A stretch of DNA of 64,000 bases from an uncultured Bacteroidales bacterium. GTDB taxonomy: Bacteria > Bacteroidota > Bacteroidia > Bacteroidales > Muribaculaceae. Location of the stretch: assembly GCA_947072905.1 (NCBI GenBank), contig CAMTKF010000004.1, forward strand, positions 31,416 through 95,415, written 5' to 3'. Of this stretch, positions 34,661-42,679 are shown in pieces; the stretch's first letter is position 1, and every line of letters starts with the position of its first letter. The notes under the pieces are model-generated. The model worked only from the letters and a program-made list of their open reading frames with translations. It ran no database searches and was not told where the DNA came from. The position numbers were made by a program, and so were the translations under genes.

Positions 34661-35194
34661 ATGGACACAAACACTCAATTTGATAAGGCACTTGCCGACT
34701 GCCGCAGCATTTTTGTGGCAAAACTTCAAGATTACGGCCCATCGTGGCGCATAATGAGACCATCGAGCGTCACCGACCAGATTTTCATCAAAGCAAAGCG
34801 TATACGCTCGCTCGAAATCAAAGCTTGCTCGGCTGTGGGCGAGGGTATATTGCCTGAATTCAAAGCAATCGTAAATTACAGTATCATAGGCATAATACAG
34901 CTGCAATTGGGCTTTGTTGACACAAAAGACATATCTGCTGAACGTGCTGTTGAACTGTACGACGAAATTGCATCCTCGGCCCGCGAGCTGCTGCAGAAGA
35001 AGAACCACGACTACGACGAAGCATGGCGCGGAATGAGGGTTTCGAGCTACTCCGACTTTATCCTCACAAAAATCGAACGCATCAAAGAGATCGAGGAACA
35101 CGACGGCGCCACCACCGTATCTGAAGGCATTGAGTCAAACTATCTCGACATACTCAACTATGCAGTATTCGGTATAATAAAGCTTACCGAATGA
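34661..35194 (+). CDS. DUF1599 domain protein
   Basis: I chose ATG 34661 (177 residues, MDTNTQFDKAL); a TTG start at 34643 would add six residues inside the promoter leader. Two DUF1599-like repeats are visible (about 1-85 and 90-177), each with a buried K-x-D-Y segment (KLQDYGPSW and KNHDYDEAW). This family is also called nucleotide modification associated domain 1; activity unknown. Its stop overlaps the next start by ATGA. In other Bacteroidales it also sits before a DoxX/BT_3928-like gene. Confidence 0.85.
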   Translation: MDTNTQFDKALADCRSIFVAKLQDYGPSWRIMRPSSVTDQIFIKAKRIRSLEIKACSAVGEGILPEFKAIVNYSIIGIIQLQLGFVDTKDISAERAVELYDEIASSARELLQKKNHDYDEAWRGMRVSSYSDFILTKIERIKEIEEHDGATTVSEGIESNYLDILNYAVFGIIKLTE

Positions 35195-36450
35195 GTGCCG
35201 GGGCTAAATGGTGGAAGGTAGCCGCCGTATGGTTTGCGAGAATTGTCACAGGCGCAATATTCATTCTCTCGGGTTGGTCAAAGGCTGTAGATCCTCATGG
35301 ATTTGTATTCAAAATAGAGGAATACCTCAACGTATGGGGGCTGTCTGACACCATACCAGTCGACATAGTGCTGATAGGCGCTGTGGGTCTGTCGCTGTTT
35401 GAACTTATAACAGGTATTTTGCTTCTAACAGGCTCATTGCGTCGTTCAGCGCCTATATGCGGACTCGCCATGATGGCCGGTATGCTTCCGCTCACAGCCT
35501 ATATAGCGGTAGCCGAACCTGTGGCCGACTGCGGCTGCTTCGGCGATCTGATGGTGATATCAAACACAGCTACATTCGTAAAAAATATCATCATCACCGC
35601 GCTTCTTGCGGTAGCTCTGATATGGCGCAAGGCTGCCATACCACTCTATCGTCCCGGATTACAATGGTTGGTCATAATACTCACAGCCATCTACGGCATA
35701 GTGATAGCCACAATAGGATGGCAATTCCAGCCCGTTGTGGATTTCCGACCGTATGGCACGGGGCAAAGCCTTGTGATATCTGAAGATGAAGAGAGCGAGC
35801 AGCCCGAGCCGGGATACATATATGCCAAAGATGGCGTGGAACGCGAATTTACAATGTCGGCTCTTCCAGACTCCACCTGGACATTTGTCCGTCCATCGGC
35901 AGCGGCTGTTGAAGAAGCCATGTCAGGAATGGCTGTATTTGACAGCGATGGAAATGATGTGGCCCAAGACCTTTTCAATCCCGAATACTGCGACTCGGCC
36001 ATGCTTGTACTTGCTGTCACCGAGCCGGGCATAGGCAACCTTACACGCTCGCGCCTTGCCAACGAGGTGTATGACTACGCCACTGCCAACGGTGTGGCCA
36101 TGGTAGGCATTGTTGCCCTGTCGGGAGAAACTCTGCAGCAATGGATTGAACTCGCCAATCCGCGCTACGAAGTTTTCTCAGCTTCCGACACATCACTCAA
36201 AGAGCTTGTGAGGGGGTCGGTTGGACTTGTATACCTCAAAGACGGCAAAGTGAAATGGAAACGTAATTTCGCTACGATTAATCCCTATTTTCTAAACGAC
36301 AATGCTCCATTTGACAATATGAAAATTGTGGATGACGGACACGTGGCATATTGGCTTTCCGGCTCATATATTGTATGCATGCTCATACTTGCCGGCATAA
36401 GCACCTTAACTAAAATTAACATAAGGCCGCTCCGTAAAAAGCAAGCTTAA
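35191..36450 (+). CDS. DoxX/MauE-type membrane protein (BT_3928 family)
   Basis: A 419-residue protein with four transmembrane segments in the first 185 residues, including the DoxX-like segment with ADCGCFGD (a CxC pair), one further segment near 395-410, and a periplasmic thioredoxin-fold-like domain between about 220 and 370 that lacks a CxxC active site. The family is linked to redox or heme chemistry of the envelope, but the exact role is unknown. Coupled to DUF1599 by a 4-base overlap. Confidence 0.75.
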   Translation: MSAGAKWWKVAAVWFARIVTGAIFILSGWSKAVDPHGFVFKIEEYLNVWGLSDTIPVDIVLIGAVGLSLFELITGILLLTGSLRRSAPICGLAMMAGMLPLTAYIAVAEPVADCGCFGDLMVISNTATFVKNIIITALLAVALIWRKAAIPLYRPGLQWLVIILTAIYGIVIATIGWQFQPVVDFRPYGTGQSLVISEDEESEQPEPGYIYAKDGVEREFTMSALPDSTWTFVRPSAAAVEEAMSGMAVFDSDGNDVAQDLFNPEYCDSAMLVLAVTEPGIGNLTRSRLANEVYDYATANGVAMVGIVALSGETLQQWIELANPRYEVFSASDTSLKELVRGSVGLVYLKDGKVKWKRNFATINPYFLNDNAPFDNMKIVDDGHVAYWLSGSYIVCMLILAGISTLTKINIRPLRKKQA

Positions 36451-36484
36451 TTGTTTTAAGTTTGTTTAACTGCTATTAGAATTT

Positions 36485-37942
36485 ATGACGTTATCAACTG
36501 AAAACAATAATAATACAGACAACAATAACCACTCCAAGGGTACAGGGGCATCGCAACTTACGCTGGGCACAAACAGCATAGGCAAGTTGCTGATGCAATA
36601 TTCCGTGCCGGCCATAATTGCAGCTATTGCCACATCGCTTTACAACATTATAGACAGTGTGTTCATCGGCCGCGGCGTGGGAGCAATGGCCATTGCGGGG
36701 CTTGCCATCACCTTCCCCATGATGAACCTCGTCATAGGCTTCTGCACGCTCATTGCAGTGGGCGGCGCCACTATCTCTTCTATTTTCTTAGGACAGAAAA
36801 ATGTGGCGCGAGCCACTGATGTTGTAAACAACGTCATGGTGCTGTGCATAATCCACTCGGTGATTTTTGGCGGACTGTCGTTGATTTTTCTCGACGACAT
36901 ACTCACATTCTTCGGAGCGACTCCCGAGACCATACCCTACGCACGCGAGTTCATGAAGGTGATACTCTACGGCACACCAATATCTTATATCTTCATAGGA
37001 CTCAACAACCTGATGCGTGCCACGGGCTATCCCAAGAAAGCCATGATATCGGCGCTGCTCTCGGTGGCCGTGAATCTGGTGCTTGCCCCCATATTTATTT
37101 TCGTACTCGACTGGGGCATCAAAGGTGCCGCACTTGCCACTATTTGCGGCCAGTTCGGAGCATTTATATGGGTGTTGGCACACTTCTTGTCAAAAAAGAG
37201 CTTTGTACACTTCGACCCGTCGCAACGCTGGTTTACCCCGAGTCTTATAAAACGAATATATTCCATAGGTCTGTCGCCCTTTCTTATGAACGCCACGGCA
37301 TGCTTTGTAGTGGTATTTCTCAATAAATCGCTGCTTTCGGTAGCCGGAGATGACGGAAATATTGCAGTGGGAGCATACGGTATAATCAACCGCACCACCA
37401 TGTTCTTCGTGATGATTGTATTCGGTGTGACACAAGGTATGCAACCCATCTTGGGATTCAACTACGGAGCAGGTCAATGGAAACGCGTTACCGACACACT
37501 AAGACGCGGAATATGGATTGGAGTGGCTATAACCTTTGTCGGCTGGCTGCTCACACAGATTTTCCCGGATAAAATCAGCTCCATGTTCACAACCGACCTA
37601 ACGATGATCGACATTGCCCGACCCGGATTCCACATTTACTTCCTGTGCTATCCGGTGGTAGGGTGCCAGATAGTGATACAGAACTACTTCCAGAGTATCG
37701 GACACCCCAAGCTGTCGATATTCCTTTCGCTTACCCGTCAGCTTATTTTCCTTGTGCCGCTGCTGTGGATATTGCCACCCGTATACGGAATTGACGGAGT
37801 GTGGGCCTCGATGGCCGGCAGCGATGTGCTTGCCTTCGTGCTCGCTGTCGTAACTCTGTTGATAATGAACCGCAAACTCAAGAAGCACTTCTCCGAACTC
37901 AAAACTTCACACGATGCTACAGAAACTCCAACTAAGGCTTAA
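36485..37942 (+). CDS. MATE-family efflux transporter
   Basis: A 485-residue protein with about 12 transmembrane segments, belonging to the MATE family (Na+ or H+ antiport of drugs and metabolites). The N-terminal 30 residues are an Asn-rich hydrophilic stretch (NNNNTDNNNHSK). Start ATG 36485 gives this extension; the membrane core begins near residue 35. The next gene overlaps its 3' end by 29 bases. Substrate unknown. Confidence 0.9.
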   Translation: MTLSTENNNNTDNNNHSKGTGASQLTLGTNSIGKLLMQYSVPAIIAAIATSLYNIIDSVFIGRGVGAMAIAGLAITFPMMNLVIGFCTLIAVGGATISSIFLGQKNVARATDVVNNVMVLCIIHSVIFGGLSLIFLDDILTFFGATPETIPYAREFMKVILYGTPISYIFIGLNNLMRATGYPKKAMISALLSVAVNLVLAPIFIFVLDWGIKGAALATICGQFGAFIWVLAHFLSKKSFVHFDPSQRWFTPSLIKRIYSIGLSPFLMNATACFVVVFLNKSLLSVAGDDGNIAVGAYGIINRTTMFFVMIVFGVTQGMQPILGFNYGAGQWKRVTDTLRRGIWIGVAITFVGWLLTQIFPDKISSMFTTDLTMIDIARPGFHIYFLCYPVVGCQIVIQNYFQSIGHPKLSIFLSLTRQLIFLVPLLWILPPVYGIDGVWASMAGSDVLAFVLAVVTLLIMNRKLKKHFSELKTSHDATETPTKA

Positions 37943-39470
37943 GCCTGAAGAAGCGGCCGATGATACCCGCCTGCGCATAGCTGCTTCAACCGCCCTGAAT
38001 ATTGATGTAAACCGCATAAAGAGAGTTGACATCCTGCGTCGGTCAATCGACGCCCGCCAGCGCCGGGTAATGGTCAATCTTAGTATTCAGCTTCACATTG
38101 ACTCGGTTGACGAAACATTTTCGAGATATACCCCCGTGCAATATCCCGATGTAAAAGACAAACCGCAGGTTATAATAGTGGGAGCAGGGCCGGCAGGACT
38201 GTTCGCCGCCCTTGAGCTGATTGAGTTGGGGATGAGGCCCGTAGTGCTTGAAAGAGGCAAGGATGTGGACTCGCGCCGGCGCGATATGGCCGTACTGTGC
38301 CGCGAAGGTATCGTAGACCCTGATTCCAACTACTGCTTCGGCGAAGGCGGTGCCGGCGCATTCTCCGACGGCAAACTCTACACCCGTAGCACCAAACGCG
38401 GGCCTGTAGACAAGGTACTCCAGATTTTCCATGCCCACGGAGCATCAGACAACATTCTCATAGATGCCCACCCACATATAGGCACCGACCGTCTGCCGGT
38501 CATAATAAAAGCTATAAGAGAAACCATAAAGGCGCACGGCGGCGAAGTGCATTTCGGCCAAAGAGTAACTGAATTGATATTCAATAAAGATAAAAATGCC
38601 GTTACGGGAGTAAAAACCCTCGACGGTTCGGAGTATCAAGGTCCGGTGATACTGGCCACAGGCCACTCGGCACGAGATGTTTACCGCATGCTCCACGATG
38701 AAGAAGTGCCAATGGAGCCCAAAGGCATAGCCGTAGGTGTTCGACTCGAACATCCTCAACGCCTTATAGACAGCATACAGTATCATTCGCCCGCCGGACG
38801 CGGCAAGTATCTGCCGGCTGCCGAGTATTCGATGCTCACACGCGTTGACGACCGCGCTGTATACTCGTTCTGCATGTGTCCCGGCGGTGTGATTATTCCT
38901 GCCGCAAGCGAACCGGGCCAACTGGTGGTCAACGGCATGTCGCCATCCAACCGCGGTACCCGTTGGGCCAATTCGGGCATGGTGGTAGAAGTGCTGCCCG
39001 ACGATGTACCCGAATATGATAAATACGGAGTACTGAAAATGATGTATTTCCAGCAGGATATAGAACAAAAATTCTTTGAGGCGGCAGGTCACACTCAGCA
39101 GGCTCCGGCACAGCGTATGACCGACTTCATAGCCTCACGTCCAAGTGCCACCCTACCCGATTCATCGTATGCGCCCGGCCTTATACCCGGACGGATTGAC
39201 CAACTGCTACCCCGCTTCATAGCTGCAAGACTGCAAAAGGGGCTGGCTGAATTTGGCCGCAAAGCACGCGGATTTCTGACTTCTGACGCAACTCTTATAG
39301 GTGATGAGACCCGCACATCGGCTCCGGTACGTATTCCCCGCGATAAAGATTCGCGCAGCCATATCACCATTGCGGGGCTTTATCCCGTAGGCGAGGGAGC
39401 CGGATATGCCGGGGGCATAGTAAGCGCAGCCATCGATGGAATCAATACCGCCCGTACAATAAAATTATGA
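37914..39470 (+). CDS. FAD-dependent oxidoreductase
   Basis: A 518-residue flavoprotein. An N-terminal ferredoxin-like domain of about 75 residues is followed by a Rossmann FAD site VIIVGAGPAGLFAALELIE and later GEGAGYAGGI. The fold is that of the group annotated as FAD-dependent protein C-terminal domain containing. The substrate is unknown. It overlaps the MATE gene by 29 bases, so the two are translationally linked. Its stop TGA is part of the following hairpin. Confidence 0.88.
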   Translation: MLQKLQLRLKPEEAADDTRLRIAASTALNIDVNRIKRVDILRRSIDARQRRVMVNLSIQLHIDSVDETFSRYTPVQYPDVKDKPQVIIVGAGPAGLFAALELIELGMRPVVLERGKDVDSRRRDMAVLCREGIVDPDSNYCFGEGGAGAFSDGKLYTRSTKRGPVDKVLQIFHAHGASDNILIDAHPHIGTDRLPVIIKAIRETIKAHGGEVHFGQRVTELIFNKDKNAVTGVKTLDGSEYQGPVILATGHSARDVYRMLHDEEVPMEPKGIAVGVRLEHPQRLIDSIQYHSPAGRGKYLPAAEYSMLTRVDDRAVYSFCMCPGGVIIPAASEPGQLVVNGMSPSNRGTRWANSGMVVEVLPDDVPEYDKYGVLKMMYFQQDIEQKFFEAAGHTQQAPAQRMTDFIASRPSATLPDSSYAPGLIPGRIDQLLPRFIAARLQKGLAEFGRKARGFLTSDATLIGDETRTSAPVRIPRDKDSRSHITIAGLYPVGEGAGYAGGIVSAAIDGINTARTIKL

Positions 39471-39507
39471 GGTTTCAAGGCTGTCTTATCTCAGCCTTAA
39501 AACCTCA
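39468..39507 (+). terminator. terminator overlapping the stop codon of the FAD gene
   Basis: TGAGGTTT..AAGGCTG (39468-39483) pairs with CAGCCTT..AAACCTCA (39492-39507) with one mismatch; the first three bases are the gene's stop codon. Confidence 0.7.
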
Positions 39508-39539
39508 AAGTTTATTGAAAAGCACCTGTACCCGAGGGC

Positions 39540-40391
39540 TTATCTCAGCTTATCGTATTCTTCATCCGACACCGGTTCGAGCCACTCATTTGAGGTGTTT
39601 TCACCCTTTACTTCAAAAGCGAGATGCGAGAACCAGCTGTCTTTGGCCGCTCCGTGCCAATGTTTTACATTAGCAGGAATATGAATCACAGTACCCGGCA
39701 GGATTTCCTGTGCGGGCTTGCCCTCTTCCTGATACCAACCGCGACCGGCCACGCCTACGAGCATCTGTCCGCCGCCGGTGCTTGCATGATGGATATGCCA
39801 GTTGTTGCGGCAACGGGGCTCGAAGGTCACATTAGTTACAGGTACCTGCTCCTTTGATACCGGATAGAGATAACTGTTGCCGATGAAATACTGTGCGTAT
39901 GCAGTATTTGGTTCGCCAATGGGGAAAATCATTTCCTGTTGAAACTTCTGCCTGGCATCGGTTTCATCGCTCGCATCAGCCCAAACCTCCTTTGCCTGAC
40001 GGAATGCGCCCCATGCCTTGGGCCAACCGGCATAGAATGCCACCTGTGTAAGTATCTCGGCTATTTCAGTACGTGTGACGCCGTTCTTTTTAGCTTCCAT
40101 CAGATGATAGGTCAACGACGAGTCTATGATACCACTGCTTACGAGTGCGGTTACCGTGACTATGCTGCGGTCGCGCAAGGCCAGTTTGTCAGTGCGGCTC
40201 CATACTTCGCCGAAGAGTACATCATCGTTCAATTCAGCAAACTTGGGAGCAAATTCGCCAAGCTGGTCATGTCCGGCAGTCTGTTTTATCTCAGAAGGTT
40301 GCGGAGTGAGTTTTGTCGGATTGTTTTGAGAGTATGCCATATTTATAAAGGATGTTGTCAGTAGCGACAAAAATACAAAAAATTTTTTCAT
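39540..40391 (-). CDS. Secreted carboxymuconolactone decarboxylase-like/cupin protein
   Basis: The start at 40391 (MKKFFVFLSLLTTS) opens directly into a signal peptide (about residues 1-21, ending MAYSQ); an upstream TAC-rich frame at 40454 would add 21 residues that read like non-coding leader. The 283-residue protein has an AhpD/CMD-like domain (about 50-135, with TALVSSG) and a cupin domain (about 170-265, with the HIHHASTGGGQM and HWHGAAKDSW metal-ligand histidines). Such fusions are thought to act on small phenolic or peroxide substrates; function here is open. Confidence 0.82.
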   Translation of the reverse strand: MKKFFVFLSLLTTSFINMAYSQNNPTKLTPQPSEIKQTAGHDQLGEFAPKFAELNDDVLFGEVWSRTDKLALRDRSIVTVTALVSSGIIDSSLTYHLMEAKKNGVTRTEIAEILTQVAFYAGWPKAWGAFRQAKEVWADASDETDARQKFQQEMIFPIGEPNTAYAQYFIGNSYLYPVSKEQVPVTNVTFEPRCRNNWHIHHASTGGGQMLVGVAGRGWYQEEGKPAQEILPGTVIHIPANVKHWHGAAKDSWFSHLAFEVKGENTSNEWLEPVSDEEYDKLR

Positions 40392-40421
40392 GTGATACAA
40401 CCGTATATGATAAACACAATG

Positions 40422-40429
40422 CAAAATTA
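40422..40429 (-). promoter_or_regulatory. -7 box of the CMD-cupin gene
   Basis: The minus strand reads TAATTTTG, 31 bases before the start. No clear -33 box. Confidence 0.4.
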
Positions 40430-40497
40430 CTGAAAACAAATTGCGGTAGTACAATACAAATCACTTAAATATTTACCAAAATTACAGATAAAAGCGA

Positions 40498-40540
40498 GCA
40501 AAAGCGGCTTCACTGATTTCTCAATGAAGCCGCTTTGCTT
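40498..40540 (-). terminator. terminator after the lipoprotein gene
   Basis: GCAAAGCGGCTTCA and its complement pair at 40498-40512 and 40525-40538 (one bulged A). Placed 30 bases beyond the stop of the minus-strand lipoprotein. Confidence 0.8.
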
Positions 40541-40567
40541 ATAATACGGATTTATCTGTTCAGGGGA

Positions 40568-42652
40568 TTATTCCTCGTCCCATGTGCAGCTTACGGGTTC
40601 GAATTTACCCTGGCCTACAACCTTAAATACAGCTGTGTATTCAGTGGTGGTGCCGGTGTAAACCGAGAAGTTGATGGTGAAGAGAACTTCAAGACCTTCA
40701 ATGGGCTTGGCATCGGGATGGAGAGTAGAAAGTGCACCGGGCATCACTTCGTTGAGGAAGCGTGACTTTTCGAGGGCTACTATTTCTTCATCGCTCATGC
40801 CGGTATAGCCTGCGGGATACTGTTCGCGAGCCTTGTCGGGACGGAGGTCGATATTGTTCTGATATGCAGAAGTACCGCAATAGTATTCATTGTTACCGTA
40901 AGAGGTTACATAGAACTTACCGCTCTTGATGCTTGTATCGCCCAGAGGAACACAGATATTATTGTATACCCAGTCTACACAAGCCTGATAGTAGGTAGAG
41001 CTTATGGCCATGTTGCGGCCGGCGGGCAGTGTGATGGTGACATTGGGGTCGTACATCCAGCCGCTGCTGGTATATACAAACTGCGATGTTTCCTCAGTGA
41101 CATAGCGATTGAGGACCCAAGTATTGTTCTTGAGAACATACGGATCGCAAGCGTATGCAGTCTTGGAATCCTTGTAGAGCAGATAGAGCACGTTGATTTC
41201 TGTGCCTTCCTGAGCGTAGGGATACTTCTGAGCGAGATAGGTGGGCAGGTATGCATCAGGAGTGGTGAGATTCTGATATTTCTGACCCATTGCATAATAA
41301 TCGTCGGGATTGAGAACGGTGAAGTCGCTGAGAGTTGCCCACTTGGCGCCATCCCAATGATATACGGCATTGTAAGTGGTGGTGGGAACCTGTGCTACGG
41401 GAGCCTTGGCTACAGACTTGGCGGGAGCACTTGCCACGGCCTTGCCATCTACCATGGTGGGGATAAAGTTGCAGTACTTGTCGCCGGCCTTTGAAGAGTT
41501 AACCGACATGAAGTAACCGGTAACGGTAGCCTTCTGACCATCGGTGAAAGCAGCGATCTGAGCCGGAGTCGCCTGATAAAGGCTGCCCTTGACTTCTGTA
41601 CCCTCAACTGTGAAGTTCACGTAGTTGCCACTGATAACAGGTACACCGGTGAATCGGGCATAGGTGGCTGTAACATCGTTTTTACGGCCATGCTGAGTGG
41701 TGAAATCTGCACCTGTCATTTCAACCGGAGTGGGATAAGTCACTTCCTGCTGACCGATCACTGTTACTTCCAGTGCTACATCTGCATTGTTGCCGATAAC
41801 CTGGAATCCCTTGTTGTAAGAGCCGACAGTTCCGCTGATGTGCATCTGGTTGCCGATCTGAACTGAAGAAGCATCAAATGCGCTACCCATGTAAACAAGG
41901 ATATTGCCGCTGTTGTCGCTGATGATATAGCCCTGCTTGCAGATTGCGGTAACCACACCGTCAATTTCGATTAAAGCATTCAGTGAAGCTGAGGCGATAG
42001 TGTTTGAAAGCTCAAAGCCGGGTTCTTCGCCACCGCTGACGTTTCCGAATACAGGTTCCTGCTCGGTCTGGTTGTAAGAAACGATTACATAGGGATTCAC
42101 TTCTTCGTCGACTTCTGACTTGAGAAGAATCTGGGCGAGATAACGTGATGCGGGCTTGGAGGGTGAGAACGCATCTATGTAGTTGTCGTCGCTTTCCCAT
42201 ACATACTGCTGATATTCATCGCTGGTGATGGTATACAATTCAGCTTTGGGAGCTTCTTTAACTGCTGCGGGAAGATCACCGGCTACGTTATAGGTGAGTT
42301 TCACCGACGAACCCTTGGTGAGTGTGAAGTAAGGGAAAGAAGTTGATCCGAGGAAAGCGGGAACGTATTGCGCAGCCGGAATTTCGGCCGAGAAGGCATG
42401 CTGTGTACCTACGGCAGCAAGGGCAGCCTTAAGCTCATCGCCGGCCATTGCCACGTTTGAGCTGTTGCCTGCTATAGCTACATAGTCGGCATCGGTAAGA
42501 GTATAATCGATGGCCTTGTTAACGCTGATAGGTTCATCGTTTTTATCCTCAAATCCGTCGAGATGATCGTTCCATGCGTTTTCGTCGCATGCGGTCATGG
42601 TGCCTGCCACTGCAAGCATCAAGATGGATTTGAACAAATTATTTGTTTTCAT
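40568..42652 (-). CDS. Large surface lipoprotein with OB-fold-like domain, partner of the TonB receptor
   Basis: A 694-residue lipoprotein: signal peptide with lipobox (MTACDEN, Cys at about 22). Residues about 220-310 contain an OB-fold-like segment (ICKQGYIISDNSGNILVYMG), and the C-terminal third has Trp/Tyr-rich WDGAKW and NNTWVLNRYV type repeats. It follows the TonB receptor by 27 bases, so it probably forms a surface uptake complex with it, as SusD proteins do with SusC, but it is not SusD-like in sequence. The ligand is unknown. Confidence 0.75.
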   Translation of the reverse strand: MKTNNLFKSILMLAVAGTMTACDENAWNDHLDGFEDKNDEPISVNKAIDYTLTDADYVAIAGNSSNVAMAGDELKAALAAVGTQHAFSAEIPAAQYVPAFLGSTSFPYFTLTKGSSVKLTYNVAGDLPAAVKEAPKAELYTITSDEYQQYVWESDDNYIDAFSPSKPASRYLAQILLKSEVDEEVNPYVIVSYNQTEQEPVFGNVSGGEEPGFELSNTIASASLNALIEIDGVVTAICKQGYIISDNSGNILVYMGSAFDASSVQIGNQMHISGTVGSYNKGFQVIGNNADVALEVTVIGQQEVTYPTPVEMTGADFTTQHGRKNDVTATYARFTGVPVISGNYVNFTVEGTEVKGSLYQATPAQIAAFTDGQKATVTGYFMSVNSSKAGDKYCNFIPTMVDGKAVASAPAKSVAKAPVAQVPTTTYNAVYHWDGAKWATLSDFTVLNPDDYYAMGQKYQNLTTPDAYLPTYLAQKYPYAQEGTEINVLYLLYKDSKTAYACDPYVLKNNTWVLNRYVTEETSQFVYTSSGWMYDPNVTITLPAGRNMAISSTYYQACVDWVYNNICVPLGDTSIKSGKFYVTSYGNNEYYCGTSAYQNNIDLRPDKAREQYPAGYTGMSDEEIVALEKSRFLNEVMPGALSTLHPDAKPIEGLEVLFTINFSVYTGTTTEYTAVFKVVGQGKFEPVSCTWDEE

Positions 42653-42679
42653 AATAAATTCTTGTGTTGCGAGTGAAAA